In this document: piece by piece, positions 10,691-20,857 of the stretch
Position numbering within the stretch: the first letter of the stretch is position 1
How the letters are laid out: every line of letters begins with the position of its first letter
Assembly: GCA_963920635.1 (NCBI GenBank)
Contig: OY987305.1
Location: forward strand, 23,336,876 to 23,400,875
From: Pseudeuparius sepicola
Lineage: Eukaryota > Arthropoda > Insecta > Coleoptera > Anthribidae
Direction of reading: 5' to 3'
DNA length: 64,000 bases
Notes under the pieces: model-generated
The model's input: only the letters and a program-made list of their open reading frames with translations
Database searches by the model: none
Told to the model about the DNA's origin: nothing
Program-made: the position numbers and the translations under genes

Positions 10691-11850
10691 CTACTCTACT
10701 TACAATAAACTCGGGTTGCGTTTGGAAATCTTGCGTTACCCTCGATGTCCAGCTTTACGTCAACCGTGGTGCTTTTCATGGACTCAATTCGTCGGGAACA
10801 GGCGACGACAAACATAGCTGCATTAATTTTGTATTCTGCGTAACTGAGCAACGGGTACCTCTCGTTCATATAACTCGTAATTATGGTAGGCCTCCAAATA
10901 GTCGTTACCATTGGAATCCAATCGCAGACGTTCAAAAAATTAATCCTACATCCGTTATATTCGTAGGATCGATGATGGAAGGATTCATTCTAGCATTTTT
11001 GTTGCGACTACTTTAAAATCCCACTATACCGTATACGGAACTCGACATGGCCATCGAAGTTTTAACGGACCAAATTTCCCTATTGGAATTTACCGTAAGA
11101 CTTGGCAGCTCGTGAAGTTCCCAATTACGATATGCTATAATTATTATAGGGTGATCGCGTTTAATCGATTGAAGCACATCCAATCTAATGAAATCGCTCG
11201 GCTGAATATGTTTGACTATTAACTCTATATTGGAAATTGTTATTTCTATTAATTGTTAATTCGGCAACTGATCCAAGATCTTCCTCCAGAAATAAAGAGT
11301 TGTTTTCGTCTCTAGCTCGTATTAATCTTAAAGTCTGTTTACCGCAAGTGGCCAACTGATAATCGATAAATATTCCAAACAAATGTTTCAGAGATATTCT
11401 CAAGCTAAACGTTCCATGGACATTTTCGTTTAACGGCTTGGTGGGACAAGCCCAACTTGCGGTTACCAGGAATTTTTTATCTCTGGGGGAGTAGCACAGA
11501 TATGTTCTAATCGCACCTACTATTCCCAGATGTCTAACTGGTTTTGAGTTCATTTCCATTGAGTACATAAAAATGGAAGAGAAATGAGGTACCATTATTG
11601 ACAAACCTGCATTCCCCGATTCCGGTTTTCCTCTCTATTTTACCTTTGATATAAATTGCAGCGCCATACATCAATAACGAGGTGCCTCTTTAGTTAATCG
11701 TTATCTCCACAATTTCAGTATTCAGAAAATATTTCACAAACGGGTAATATGTACGTTGTTCTAATCGATGAATGGACTCATCGAAGATTGGAGTGCGGTG
11801 CACATCGAATACTTCCGGCGTTAACGACTTGATAGCCAAGTGCTTTTAAA
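10690..11850 (-). pseudogene. Virus-like capsid protein gene, frame-broken
   Basis: Several minus-strand frames read in order as one protein of about 380 residues: FDESIHRLEQRTYYPF near 11780, then a 139-residue block (11604-11185), a block with RPSDFIRLDVLQSI near 11185, then a last block (10935-10696) with MNERYPLLSYAEY, VVACSRR and a C-terminal FPNATRVYC. From memory of unnamed insect and hydrozoan proteins that accompany this polymerase type, this is the partner of the minor-capsid-like gene that ends just upstream, and I take it for a major structural protein. I cannot assign a fold by eye. The start codon is not visible and at least three frame changes occur, so the copy is dead as assembled. 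Confidence 0.55.
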
Positions 11851-11875
11851 AATCGATGGTTTTCCGGCGTTAGAT

Positions 11876-12271
11876 TCAAGTTGAGGTGGTGTACATAGAA
11901 GATAGTCGTTTCACTTCCAACCTAACGATAATTTCTTCACCCCTGAAATTTACAGGCTTGAAATTCTGAGAGAGGATGTTTTTGGTCAGGTTGATTATTC
12001 CACGTTACGTGACAGGCACGTAGAGTAAATTTTTAGGGGTTTCGTCTATGGCGTAACCGGGGTCGACCCCAACGGCGAATTCGTAAATCGTGTGCGTAGG
12101 TCGGTTTACGTAATAAGCACCGGCGGTGATGTTACAATCTATATGTATCGTTCTAACTTTAACGACATTTACCGGTAAATCTGAAACGTGCACTTTGTCT
12201 TTATCTAAATATCGTTCGGAAAAACCAAAAAGTCTACCTATAGAACCGGGCGTAATAAAATCTAGGGTATA
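11876..12271 (-). pseudogene. 3' part of minor-capsid-like gene, separated by a 6.2-kb transposon
   Basis: The frame contains LDFITPGSIGRLFGFSERY, SDLPVNVVKVRTIHIDCNI and PTHTIYEFAVGV, then LLYVPV, a stop at 12005-12007, and continues in the same frame through FRGEEIIVRLEVKRL to a stop at 11876-11878. The SIG.L.GFS motif and the terminal RGEEI..RL motif mark a conserved structural protein that travels with adintovirus-like polymerases in animal genomes (from memory, unnamed in most annotations). The 5' part is at 18487-18831. The gene is followed by the capsid-like gene after about 30 bp, which suggests a compact cluster. Confidence 0.6.
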
Positions 12272-12451
12272 TAGTCCAAGAAAATTAAACATGTTAAAAA
12301 AAATTCTTATCAGGTAGATATTTTCAGAGTTAGTTGTGGGTAGCGTCCTGAGTATAACCCCAAAAAATCACCATCGAAGTCGTGTTACGAACCCCGCAAT
12401 AGGGGTGGTTTTGAAAATATTTTTTTGCAATTTGTTTTATCTTATCTGTAC

Positions 12452-12776
12452 ATTATTACATTCTCTACAACTTTCCCTTATGAAGTTTTTTTTAACTTCA
12501 GTACTTCACGAGATATAGGTAAAAGATCACCACTAGCTAAAGTGCTTTATAAGGGTGAAAAAAAATTCTTTAAAACAAGCTGATTTATTCGGGGTTAACT
12601 GGGGGTACTTAGGAGTGCACTCATAGTTAACCCTGAAAAAATCAGCTTGTTTTAAAGAAATTTGTTTTTTCACCCTTATAAACCACTTTAGCTAGTGGTG
12701 ATCTTTTACCTATATCTCGTGAAGTATTGAAGTTCAAAAAAACTTCATAAGGGAAAGTTGTAGAGAATGTAATAAT
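12452..12776. mobile_element. 325-bp palindromic MITE
   Basis: The arms start ATTATTACATTCTCTACAAC and are near-perfect inverted copies of about 150 bp around a short centre containing GTTAAC near 12595 and 12630. GTAC flanks both sides (12448-12451 and 12777-12780), a possible target duplication. It sits in the left arm of the composite transposon; the right arm lacks it. Confidence 0.85.
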
Positions 12777-12780
12777 GTAC

Positions 12781-15700
12781 GGGTGTTCCCGTATATTTTG
12801 ACCCGCCCCTAGAGCCTTTATTTTTCAAGTTAGAAAAAAATTACTTAAATGAAAGTTGTAGGGTACCAAGGTGTATTGTCCCAAAAATAATGGATTGACA
12901 GGAATGCTCTTGCCTAAGTTGAATGTTTTTCCATGGCAACCTTGATTAAATATAAAGGTCGTATTTATCTGCAATGGACTAATACACCACTTTTTTTTAT
13001 TTGCTCATCGGATAGTATTGGGTGAGATATACTTGCTGTATTTTTTTTTATTTTTTTTCGCCCCCGTTTTGCCGCAATTAATTTTTAAAGTTCAATATAC
13101 GTAACTACCTGTTGGATTTTATTTTTCCCTAAATTTACCGCCATAACACCAGGTTTGGCAACGCCGCACCTCAATGCCAAGCTGTCAGCCTGCGAAAACA
13201 TAAACATAACCTATTTTGTGGCGTCACAAATCGGAATATCGGATCTCGGATCCCGCGGCCCCGCGTATTTTACAAGCTTTTATTTTTTATGATTTGAACT
13301 ATTTTCACCATTCATTCTAATAATCCATGACGGAAATGAACCATTCTATTTTGCTGAGGAAAATGCTGGGAACACTAGGTATTGGTATTGATGATTCGGA
13401 CATTATGCTGGTTGGTTTACAAAACTTTTTTTATTGGAAACAAGTCGATTTTATCTATAAAACGACACAATTCGTAAGTACCTAACTGAACTTGCATAAA
13501 TTAGATATCTAGACTTGCTGATATATTAAAGACAATAAAGAACCAACCAGGTGTAACATTTTAGCTGACGATTTTAGATTAGTGGCTCTGCCAAACGATT
13601 TTTTACTTGTTATCAAGCATATTCCACCGACTGCTAGTTGTTTGAAGAAACTGATGATATTTTAGCCTCAATACCTAGTGTCACAGAATAAATAGCTTCA
13701 CCTATTTATTCTGTGCTAGTGTTAATCAACAGCATTGATTGGTTATAAACTAAACTGAGAAAAGTTAATCCTATAGACGTCAAGCACTTACCTGGTCCGA
13801 ATATAAAAAATTTATTACTTTAATTTCATGAGCCCTTACTTACAAGAAGTAGTTAGACCTGCATCGGTTCAAAAATGTAACGCTAGAATATTGGAGAAGG
13901 TGCCAGTTCTTGGTGATGTTAGAAATATAACATGTAAAACGCAATAAAGCCAAGTTTTCAGTCGAAAAACTTTATTGTCATAGCTTGAACTATTTTAGAC
14001 CCATTTAGGTAAATTATATTGTGATTGCCGAAGCATCCTCATAAAAAATGACATAATTCTTTAGAATTTTTTCACTATACATATTATACCTATATTCATT
14101 CTGGAAAATAAATTTTCATAAGCATATTTTGTGATTGTGGTTAATAGAAGTTAAAAATAAAAAAATATAATGCAGCAGCCAGAAAAAAATTAAGATTTCT
14201 TTAATTTGCAAGAAAAAAAAACATTATTTTGCATTCTATGGCAAAACCTCAAATAAGTTATCTATTAAATTTAGTGAAAATATTCCAAAATCAAATAATA
14301 CAGTTTTCATGTCGCATGCACAGAGTGTAACAAACTGGATGTTTTTTTTGGGGGGTTTCTTCTATTCTGCGAAGAGATGGACAAAGAGTAGGTAGGTGTA
14401 CTGTGCTCGATTTTTGAGGGCAATGGAAAGCAGTTGAATCTCAAAATCTCGATTCGTTTCGGAGATACAGGGCATTTTTCGTTTTTTAACATGTCAGACA
14501 ATCCCTCCTTGTAATACGTTTTGATTTTTGCCAAAAATCTTCCTATAATAATTATTGAGGTATGTCGGTATGTCTTTGTCAACTATCCTGTAAGGTAGAC
14601 TTTCATATTTTCTTATTGCACTTGTGTTGACTTTTTCCAATATAACAATCTACTGATGTTGTCCATGATTCTTCGCTATTTCCAGGAAGTCAGCAAAGAA
14701 AAGCAATACCTTGCTTACATTCATCTAAAATAAGTTTTCCATTAATATGTACCTACCTGCAAAAATTTTACAAGCGTACTTAGTTCTATTATTAGTTGAC
14801 AAAGTTAATGTCACTAGTGCAGAAAAGTACAACTTTCCGCATCAAAATGGATGCGACAAAGTGTACTACTACGGACTTAATTACTTAAATACTTCATTAG
14901 ATCATACAAGAAAAAAATACCCGCAAAAACTAGTCATTGACGGTCAAGCACTTGATATCGAATGAAACTCTGCTGTCGAACTTGCACTAGATTATTTAAA
15001 TTAGTTCTTAATCATGGTTCTCACATGTAGATATCAACGATCGTTTTTACAAACGCATGATTTCTTGTTTTGATAATCGATTTCAACATTGGGGTGTGCG
15101 ACACCCCCATGCCCCCTCCCCCATATCTTAACTATAGGTATATACACAATAAGTATTTCTTTACTGTACTAGCAACTAAACTAGAAGCACAAAAAGCTGT
15201 ATCTACGTATGTGCCACGATGTATGATCCTCGTACATCGTGGTATGTGCATAATTTTAGGACTAATCTGCTTATGTTGGGTAATTACAACATAATATACC
15301 TACTTCCACAACTATTCAGTTGAATTTCTTCATTTTTAACCACAGTGTCATTAACATTTTTCTTATTAATTTTGTGCTGGGGGGTAATTTTTGCCTTAAC
15401 CGGGCATTATGCATTCATTGCTATGTTCTTTCCTCTGCGTGTCTCCAATAACATTGTTACCATAATATTTATTCTCTAGTCTACCTAAAACCAGAATTTA
15501 AGCTATATCATCATCATTAAGCAATATTAAAACAATATACAAATCAAATAACAAACATACCTCTTCATTTCTCCATGTTTTGCTCCCCGTTTTTATTGAT
15601 AAAATTGACACACCATATCAAAATCTATGCAAAGCAAGTTATCAGGACAAGATTTAACAAATCTTGTCTTCATTATAAACCGAAAAAATAAAGTATTCAC

Positions 15701-16300
15701 AGCAAGATTCTTTTAAAACTGAGAATAGAATTTATTTAGTTTTCACTAAGGTTATTAACCTTGGTTTCCGCGTTCCGCCGGCGAAAGTGAGGTTATATGC
15801 AAAGTGCGGCATTGCCGACGATTTTCTTTAAAGCATTGAGTAATATGTCATCTGTCATATTTTATAGGGGGCATCTAATAAGTTCAGAATGGGATCAGTA
15901 AAATCCAAATATTTCATTGAAATGCTACGAAATTTGATTATTTCTCATCAGGCGCATACAAACTGAATCTAATAATTTGCCTGGGAATGCTTGGTTATAT
16001 AAAAAAAGACGAAATAAGTACTAAGAAAATAGCAGGTACTTATTGAAATTAGGGATCGTGACGTCACATTCCCTACTTTTGCGACCGTTTTTTTTTTCAA
16101 TTTTTGAGCAAACTAATGGGAAAAAAAATCTGTTGGTTGGGTTTCGTGATTATCTAGACATGTTTTACAAATTCCAAGGCAAAAAATTATTTTTCATTCC
16201 TAAGTATACTTGTCCATTTGGAATATCATGCGAGTGCTTAGAGCAAACATATATTGTTGGAATCGGAAAAATGCGTGCAATTCAAAAATCCACAAATATA
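12781..16300. other. Interior of the composite transposon, mostly unassigned
   Basis: It begins with a half copy of the mariner-type end (GTGTTCCCGTATATTTTGAC) inverted relative to 16301-16484. A GC-rich stretch at 13140-13260 could be a promoter. A 147-nt open exon-like segment lies at 13327-13473. The rest (13480-16300) has only short unsupported frames. Confidence 0.35.
13327..13473 (+). other. Exon-like segment, 49 codons, perfect splice donor
   Basis: An ATG at 13327 opens a frame of exactly 49 codons that ends at a TTC|GTAAGT donor. A GC-rich region precedes it. The residues (DDSDIMLVGLQNFFYWKQ) match no family I know, and no downstream exon could be identified. It could be a host gene 5' exon carried by the transposon, or chance. 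Confidence 0.25.
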
Positions 16301-16484
16301 CAGGGTGTCCCATTAAAAAAAGTAAGTTTATATTTTTTTCATAAATTTGCAATGCTCATTTGTTTTATCTAGTAACAGATCCTAGCGGTTCAGAAAAAAA
16401 CCTACAACTTTCATTTAAGTAATTTTTTTCTAACTCGAAAAATAAAGGCTCTAGGGGTAGGTCAAAATATACGGGAACACCCTG
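16301..16484. mobile_element. 184-bp mariner-type MITE
   Basis: The ends are CAGGGTGTCCCAT and the reverse complement of CAGGGTGTTCCCG. The same family, with about 187 bp and the same internal landmarks (CATTTGTTT..TCTA.TAACAGAT), occurs at 22323-22509, and half copies occur at 12781 and 20858. Confidence 0.75.
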
Positions 16485-17030
16485 TGCACATAAGAAACAA
16501 AATTGCAAAAAAATGTTTGCAAAACCACCCCTATTGCGGGGTTCGTAACACGCCTTCGATGGTGATTTTTTGGGGTTATACTTAGGACGCTACCCACAAG
16601 CGGTGTCGTCTTACTTGCGTACGTATCATTTGCGTACATCTACCTGTTTAGTGTTACTTGCGTACAGCGGGGATCTTTAGGCAAACTACAGGTAAAAGGA
16701 TTATTGTCCAGGGTGGCATTTGCGTACAAGGGATATTATGATACCTTTGGAAGTATCTCTCAGTGGCGTACCTACATTTGGAAAAAATAATTGCAAAATT
16801 GTAGGGCAAAACTTGCGACTGTATTTTTCTGAAGGTATAGTTTATCTAAATATTCGTTGGGTGCTATTATACATAGTATGCAACTTAACTGTGTTTGTGT
16901 GGCATACGGTCATCATTAAAGGCGTGTTCCGATTTAAAAGAATCTGACTTCTGACATAGAGATGGCATGATTACTTATGATACGTTAGAAATTGAATTCA
17001 AAACGGAACGGAACTTCTAATATATCAAAT

Positions 17031-17351
17031 TACTACTAGTATTCTAAGATAGAATGCTTTTCGGAACACGCCTTTTATTACATGCAGCTGACTTACAAAA
17101 TTAAAAGAAGAAGCTGAGTACAGCGATTTCATGGTAAGGCGCAGCCAGTTAAACCTGGAGGGGAAGAGAAGACGAACCACTTATGTAAAACTGGACTTAC
17201 GGATTCAAAAAATATTACATCAGTACGCTGAGTCTAAAAATATTGCACAATGTTTAAGAGCTCTAGCTTATGTGACGAAACTAGAATAGTACCTACATAG
17301 TGAATATATTATTGTATGTGTATTTAATTTATTATGTATTGTGTAACACAA
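17031..17351 (+). repeat. Internally deleted tandem copy of the MULE transposase segment
   Basis: The segment starts TACTACTAGTATTCTAAGAT and recurs at 17352. It matches 17352-18092 except that about 420 bp are missing between two TTAC microhomologies, so only the last codons of the transposase remain here. The copies differ at very few bases, so the duplication is recent. Confidence 0.85.
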
Positions 17352-17374
17352 TACTACTAGTATTCTAAGATAGA

Positions 17375-18031
17375 ATGCTTTTCGGAACACGCCTTTTATT
17401 ACATGCAGCTAACTTACATACGGGAACAATTAGTATTTTTTGGAAACGTCAGGTAAAAAAAGTAAAAATGCATGGTTGTCATTTTCACTACACTCAGTGC
17501 ATTTGGAGGAAAATCCAAGAATTGGGATTGGTAGCGGACTACAAGAACAACGACGAAATAAGACTTCACATCCGCATGTGCACTGTTCTAGCTTACTTGC
17601 CTTTAGAAGATATAGATGACGGATGGCTCACAATACAAGAAACATCTCCGAGAGTCACGAAACTTGAAGAATTCTACGACTATTTTGTGAAGCAGTGGCT
17701 GGAAAATCCTAGCATTTTACGTACAATGTGGAATTCTCATGGAAGAATGCATCGTACAAACAATGCTGTCGAAGGCTGGAATAATCGCTTGAGCCATATT
17801 ATTGGAAAGAACCACCCAGGAATTATCGAGCTAGTTACAAAATTAAAAGAAGAAGCTGAGTACAGCGATTTCATGGTAAGGCGCAGCCAGTTAAACCTGG
17901 AGGGGAAGAGAAGACGAACCACTTATGTAAAACTGGACTTACGGATTCAAAAAATATTACATCAGTACGCTGAGTCTAAAAATATTGCACAATGTTTAAG
18001 AGCTCTAGCTTATGTGACGAAACTAGAATAG
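17375..18031 (+). pseudogene. MULE transposase, C-terminal fragment
   Basis: The 218-codon frame holds the C-terminal part of an insect Mutator-like transposase: HGCHFHYTQCIWRKIQ near residue 35, DYFVKQWL near 110 and the hallmark HRTNNAVEGWNNRL near 127. Full-length proteins of this kind are about 500 residues or more. Here the N-terminal DNA-binding domain and most of the DDE catalytic core are missing, so the product cannot be an active transposase. The first 20 codons look like noncoding sequence read through. It lies in the same orientation as the element and ends before a 3' stretch repeated from the deleted tandem copy. The family is recognised from motifs alone. Confidence 0.75.
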
Positions 18032-18486
18032 TACCTACATAGTGAATATATTATTGTATGTGTATTTAATTTATTATGTATTGTGTAACACAAATACACA
18101 AGGGTGTATGTAAATAAACATAAGTAGGTATGTGGTAAATTAAAACTGGAGAGTTTATTTCAATTATCATTATCAAAAGTCTAAACATTATTTTATATAC
18201 GTAGGTATATCCTTAAAATTGCCCTAAAAAATGGATAAGTCCGCCACTGAGAGAATTTGTCGACCATACAAGGGTTGTACGCAAATGCTACTCTTGGGCT
18301 ATAATTGTTTTACCTGAATTTTCGTACCGAGCCCCGTTGTACGCAAGAAACACTGATCAGGTAGCTGTACACAAATGATACGTACGCAAATAATACGGAT
18401 TCCCCACAAGCAACCCTGAAAATATCTACCTGATAAGAACTAATTTTTTCTACCTCTATAAAAAAAATGACAATTTTCTTGGACTA

Positions 18487-18831
18487 ATATGGATCGCTGT
18501 TGATCTCACACTGCAGAGTGCTTTTTTTCGGATATGGTACCGATATTGTTTTCGTATCCGATTTTTTCAGATTTTGCCGTATGTGCTCTTCTATATTCTT
18601 TATCTCGTACGATCAGGTGGAAAGTGTTATTTCTTTGCTACCATCGAAACTACGGGTTAGGTAACAAAAATTTTTGTCACCGCTCTCCTCTTCGATATTC
18701 GGTATGCAGTTGAACGTATGGAATCCCAGCAAAGCTAAACCGTATTCGGCGTTTGGGTCCAAAACTTTTGGACTGTCAAAATCGATAGAGAGCGTGGATG
18801 TGCGTCCGTGTAGGGTAAACAACAATGACAT
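18487..18831 (-). pseudogene. 5' part of minor-capsid-like gene
   Basis: The first frame runs from the ATG at 18831 and contains YGLALLGFHTFNCIPNI, a conserved early motif of this structural-protein family. After a frame change near 18615 it continues with YEIKNIEEHIRQNL and ends INSDPY at the transposon border. Its 3' part is at 11876-12271. A TATATAAAAG box lies 30-37 bp upstream of the ATG (18861-18868). The gene is dead because of the insertion and the frame break. Confidence 0.6.
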
Positions 18832-18841
18832 AACTGACGAC

Positions 18842-19140
18842 TTTTAAGATGTCCCCCACCTTTTATATAGAAATTTTAGACACAAATGACCACAATTTAT
18901 TTCGATAACATTTTGATAGGCGTCGTTATTGTACGTGACCTTGACACCCTTTCCAAAATATCGAATCAGTTCTTTGGGCGGTTTTAAAGCTCCAAAGCTG
19001 TCGACATATTCTACGGCACCGCCTCTTTTTTGTAAGCAACCCAATGCGTTCCTTTGTTGCGTTGCATGTCTAAATTTAAAATGGCCGCTTTGTTATTTCT
19101 CGGCGTCGACGGAATGGTATCTCTCATCTTCGTAGAAGAG
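18842..19140 (-). pseudogene. Adenain-type cysteine protease, N-terminally truncated and frame-broken
   Basis: Two frames overlap. The upstream one starts MRDTIPS near 19137 and carries GTHWVAY (catalytic His, 19029-19052). After an A6 run on the minus strand (plus T 19026-19031) the other frame carries YVDSFG (Asp), a Gln in YQNV and CGHLC (catalytic Cys) and ends at 18844. This His-Asp-Gln-Cys order with GTHW and CGHLC is the adenovirus-protease (adenain, C5) signature, used by adenoviruses and Polinton/adintovirus elements to mature virions. The usual N-terminal 50 residues are missing: PLA2-gene sequence runs directly into MRDTIP. Catalytic residues are intact on either side of the break. 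Confidence 0.72.
18852..18868 (-). promoter_or_regulatory. TATA box with G-rich run before the minor-capsid gene
   Basis: On the minus strand TATATAAAAG (18868-18859) runs into GGTGGGGG, 21-37 bp before the ATG at 18831. The elements resemble the shared promoter motif, but the order is reversed. Confidence 0.35.
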
Positions 19141-19184
19141 CGGTATATTGGGTAACTTCATTGGGAGTTATTTTGTTTCTCGAG

Positions 19185-19640
19185 AAACAGTCCTAATCCA
19201 TTCTTATTTTTACCGAACCGAGGACCCCAAGGCACCTAGAAGGGTCCCCATCTTCACGACTATTCGTGCCGCTTTTAAAGCAGCCAGCGACGCTTTCTTC
19301 AAGTGCTTCATGTCATTCAGCTGACTGTTGCTTAATTTTTTTCAGAGATCTTTTTTGACGATATCTCTTTTAAACAAAACCGGGCGCTTATTTATGCCCA
19401 TACCGATCTTGCGTTTGACCGTCATTGTATTTACACTCGCTCCCATGTCCAATTCTTTGTCTGCTTTTCCAAAGACTTATTTTTGGAATATGCGATGTCG
19501 TGATCCTTGCAGGCTGCGTCCAGCTTATTAATGCTGGGATCTCCCCGAGAAAGGCGTTTCTCCAACTTTGTAACTGGACCGCACTGGTAGCCGTGAAGGT
19601 GTAATTTGACTAGCAACCTATTGATGGTCCTATTAACCAA
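19185..19640 (-). pseudogene. Parvovirus-type phospholipase A2 protein with basic tail, frame-broken
   Basis: The first 69 codons from 19640 contain YQCGPVT (calcium loop, normally YCGPG) and CKDHDIAYS, in which HDIAY is the catalytic HDxxY motif of the PLA2 domain found in parvovirus VP1 and in virus-like elements. A frame change near 19480 leads to a basic stretch with VKRKIGMGI and a stop near 19343. Further basic/hydrophobic coding sequence (KKASLAALKAARIV) and GLGLFLEKQ follow to about 19185. In viruses the domain helps virions leave the endosome. The family is firm; the extent of the gene is uncertain because it merges with the truncated protease. Confidence 0.7.
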
Positions 19641-19749
19641 TCAACTTCCAGCGAAAGACGACATCACACTGAGCTGAACGAAAAATTACGATTTATATGT
19701 ATACCATTCTCCAAGATTTGAGAAAAAACAAAGGTCTTTTAAACGTTTA

Positions 19750-20107
19750 TTAAAAATCAATTATACAGATGTGTATTATATTCCTATAATATCGCATTTC
19801 AGGGTATTCTACAATAAATTCGATATTTGTGGATCGGCCGAAAGGTCCAAGACTCCTCACGTAATACCTCCTTCCCTTACCGATGTCCCTGTTCATTTCA
19901 TCACTCGGGCGTAAACTTAGCTGTGTATCGTTGCGGAGCTAGCACCGCCTTAAATTCCTGGAACTCGACGTAGATCTTCTTGCCGTATTGCGTGTTCTCT
20001 TTATCCACGTTCGTGATTTGAAATTTTTCACCTACCTCCATATTTTGAACGATTTCGAATATCTTGAAGATCAAATTCGTATTCAGATAATTCAGGAACG
20101 ACTGCAT
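19750..20107 (-). pseudogene. Small conserved virus-cluster protein, one frameshift
   Basis: From the ATG at 20107 the frame runs 68 codons (ITNVDKENTQYGKKIYVEF, then RYTAKFTPE) to a stop at 19901. A second frame continues with GKGRRYYVRSLGPFG and ends at 19750-19752, where the stop overlaps an AATAAA polyadenylation signal (19751-19746). The NT.YGK..V..... FLP.R pattern is one I associate with small proteins accompanying this polymerase type, possibly OB-fold and ssDNA-binding, but that is a guess. The TATA box with the shared G-rich motif is 40-60 bp upstream, so 20107 is preferred over the longer upstream frame. Confidence 0.5.
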
Positions 20108-20146
20108 TTTGAAACGGGAAACTGCTATTGCAAGGAATTGTGCTAA

Positions 20147-20167
20147 TATATAGACCTCTCCCCACCA
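20147..20167 (-). promoter_or_regulatory. Shared G-rich plus TATA promoter motif, copy 3
   Basis: On the minus strand TGGTGGGGAGAG (20167-20156) precedes TATATA (20152-20147), about 40 bp before the ATG at 20107. Confidence 0.5.
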
Positions 20168-20857
20168 AGCCGTTGGAGTGGTGGCTGATCCCCGCCGTTG
20201 TGGGGGCTGAGGGGTCAACTAGGGAGGTGTCAAACGTGTCCCAAAGGTCAAAGGTTAACCTCTAAGGATTTAGGGGTCAACTGGGGTCATCCAGTGACGT
20301 CACGTGACCTCGGGCATAACGTAGCCACTTTAAACGTTGTTCTGGCCTTATGGAGATTAATATGGGGCAAGTGGCCCAGAAATCTCTTTGCCTTGCTACT
20401 TTTGGATTTACTTTAATATTTTTACAGTACCGTTTTATTGTTTTCTATGACAACCTAAATATTTATTAGAAAATTATCAGTAGACAAATATTTAGAAAAC
20501 AATTTATTCCATTTTTGGAAGTTTATATCCATTAGGATAATAACTTTTCAATAGTAATAGTATAATAAATAAATCTTACTTAATAATATATATTAACTAA
20601 TACAATTTTAGCCCAGACGAAGGCCAAAAATATGGCTGAAAGCTTGGTTTATTGTAAAGAATAAATAACACATGATTTTGGCTGAAATATCCGTTATTTT
20701 ACGTCATTAATTTCTAAGTACAGCCGTTTTTAAAGAAGATCTACAGTGAATAATCTTACTTGGAGAAATAAATGAAATTATTTTTCGTTTAACTGGTGGA
20801 AATGTGCCCTATCGTGAAGTCGCAAGAATATTTAATGCGAGTCATGAACGTAACGTA
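20168..20857. other. Probable right border region of the virus-like cluster, no gene
   Basis: GGGGTCAACT occurs at 20211 and again near 20273 within a G-rich, CpG-containing stretch. Further right the sequence becomes ordinary AT-rich DNA with AGACGAAGGCCAAAAATATG near 20615, which looks like retroelement 3' sequence. No terminal inverted repeat was identified. Confidence 0.3.

Larger units (their letters stand above)
16602..18402 (+). mobile_element. Mutator-like element (MULE), non-autonomous, 9-bp target duplication
   Basis: CCCACAAGC is duplicated at 16593-16601 and 18403-18411, and the 9-bp size is typical of MULEs. The inverted ends share CTTGCGTACGTATCATTTGCG-like sequence with repeated TTTGCGTACA motifs for about 45 bp. 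The element carries only the C-terminal part of a transposase plus a rearranged tandem copy of it. It lies in the right terminal repeat of the 12272-18486 transposon, so it is the younger insertion. Confidence 0.85.
12272..18486. mobile_element. 6.2-kb composite transposon inside the minor-capsid gene
   Basis: Terminal inverted repeats begin TAGTCCAAGAAAAT at 12272 and, reversed, end at 18486. They extend about 165 bp (left arm 12272 to about 12445; right arm 18486-18412 and 16601 to about 16492, split by the MULE). The flanks share ATA as a probable 3-bp target duplication, and the two gene flanks read in one frame across it. Nested inside are a 325-bp palindrome (12452-12776), mariner-type ends (12781 and 16301-16484) and the MULE (16602-18402). 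No transposase belonging to this outer element is recognised. Confidence 0.7.

Noticed and set aside
20198..20416. Plus-strand 72-codon frame at the cluster border
   Set aside because: It overlaps the promoter region of the 20107 gene and has no recognisable features.
1..20857. Retroviral-type integrase or packaging ATPase of a classical Polinton
   Set aside because: I looked for HHCC/DDE and Walker motifs in the cluster and found none that I could support. They may lie outside the window.
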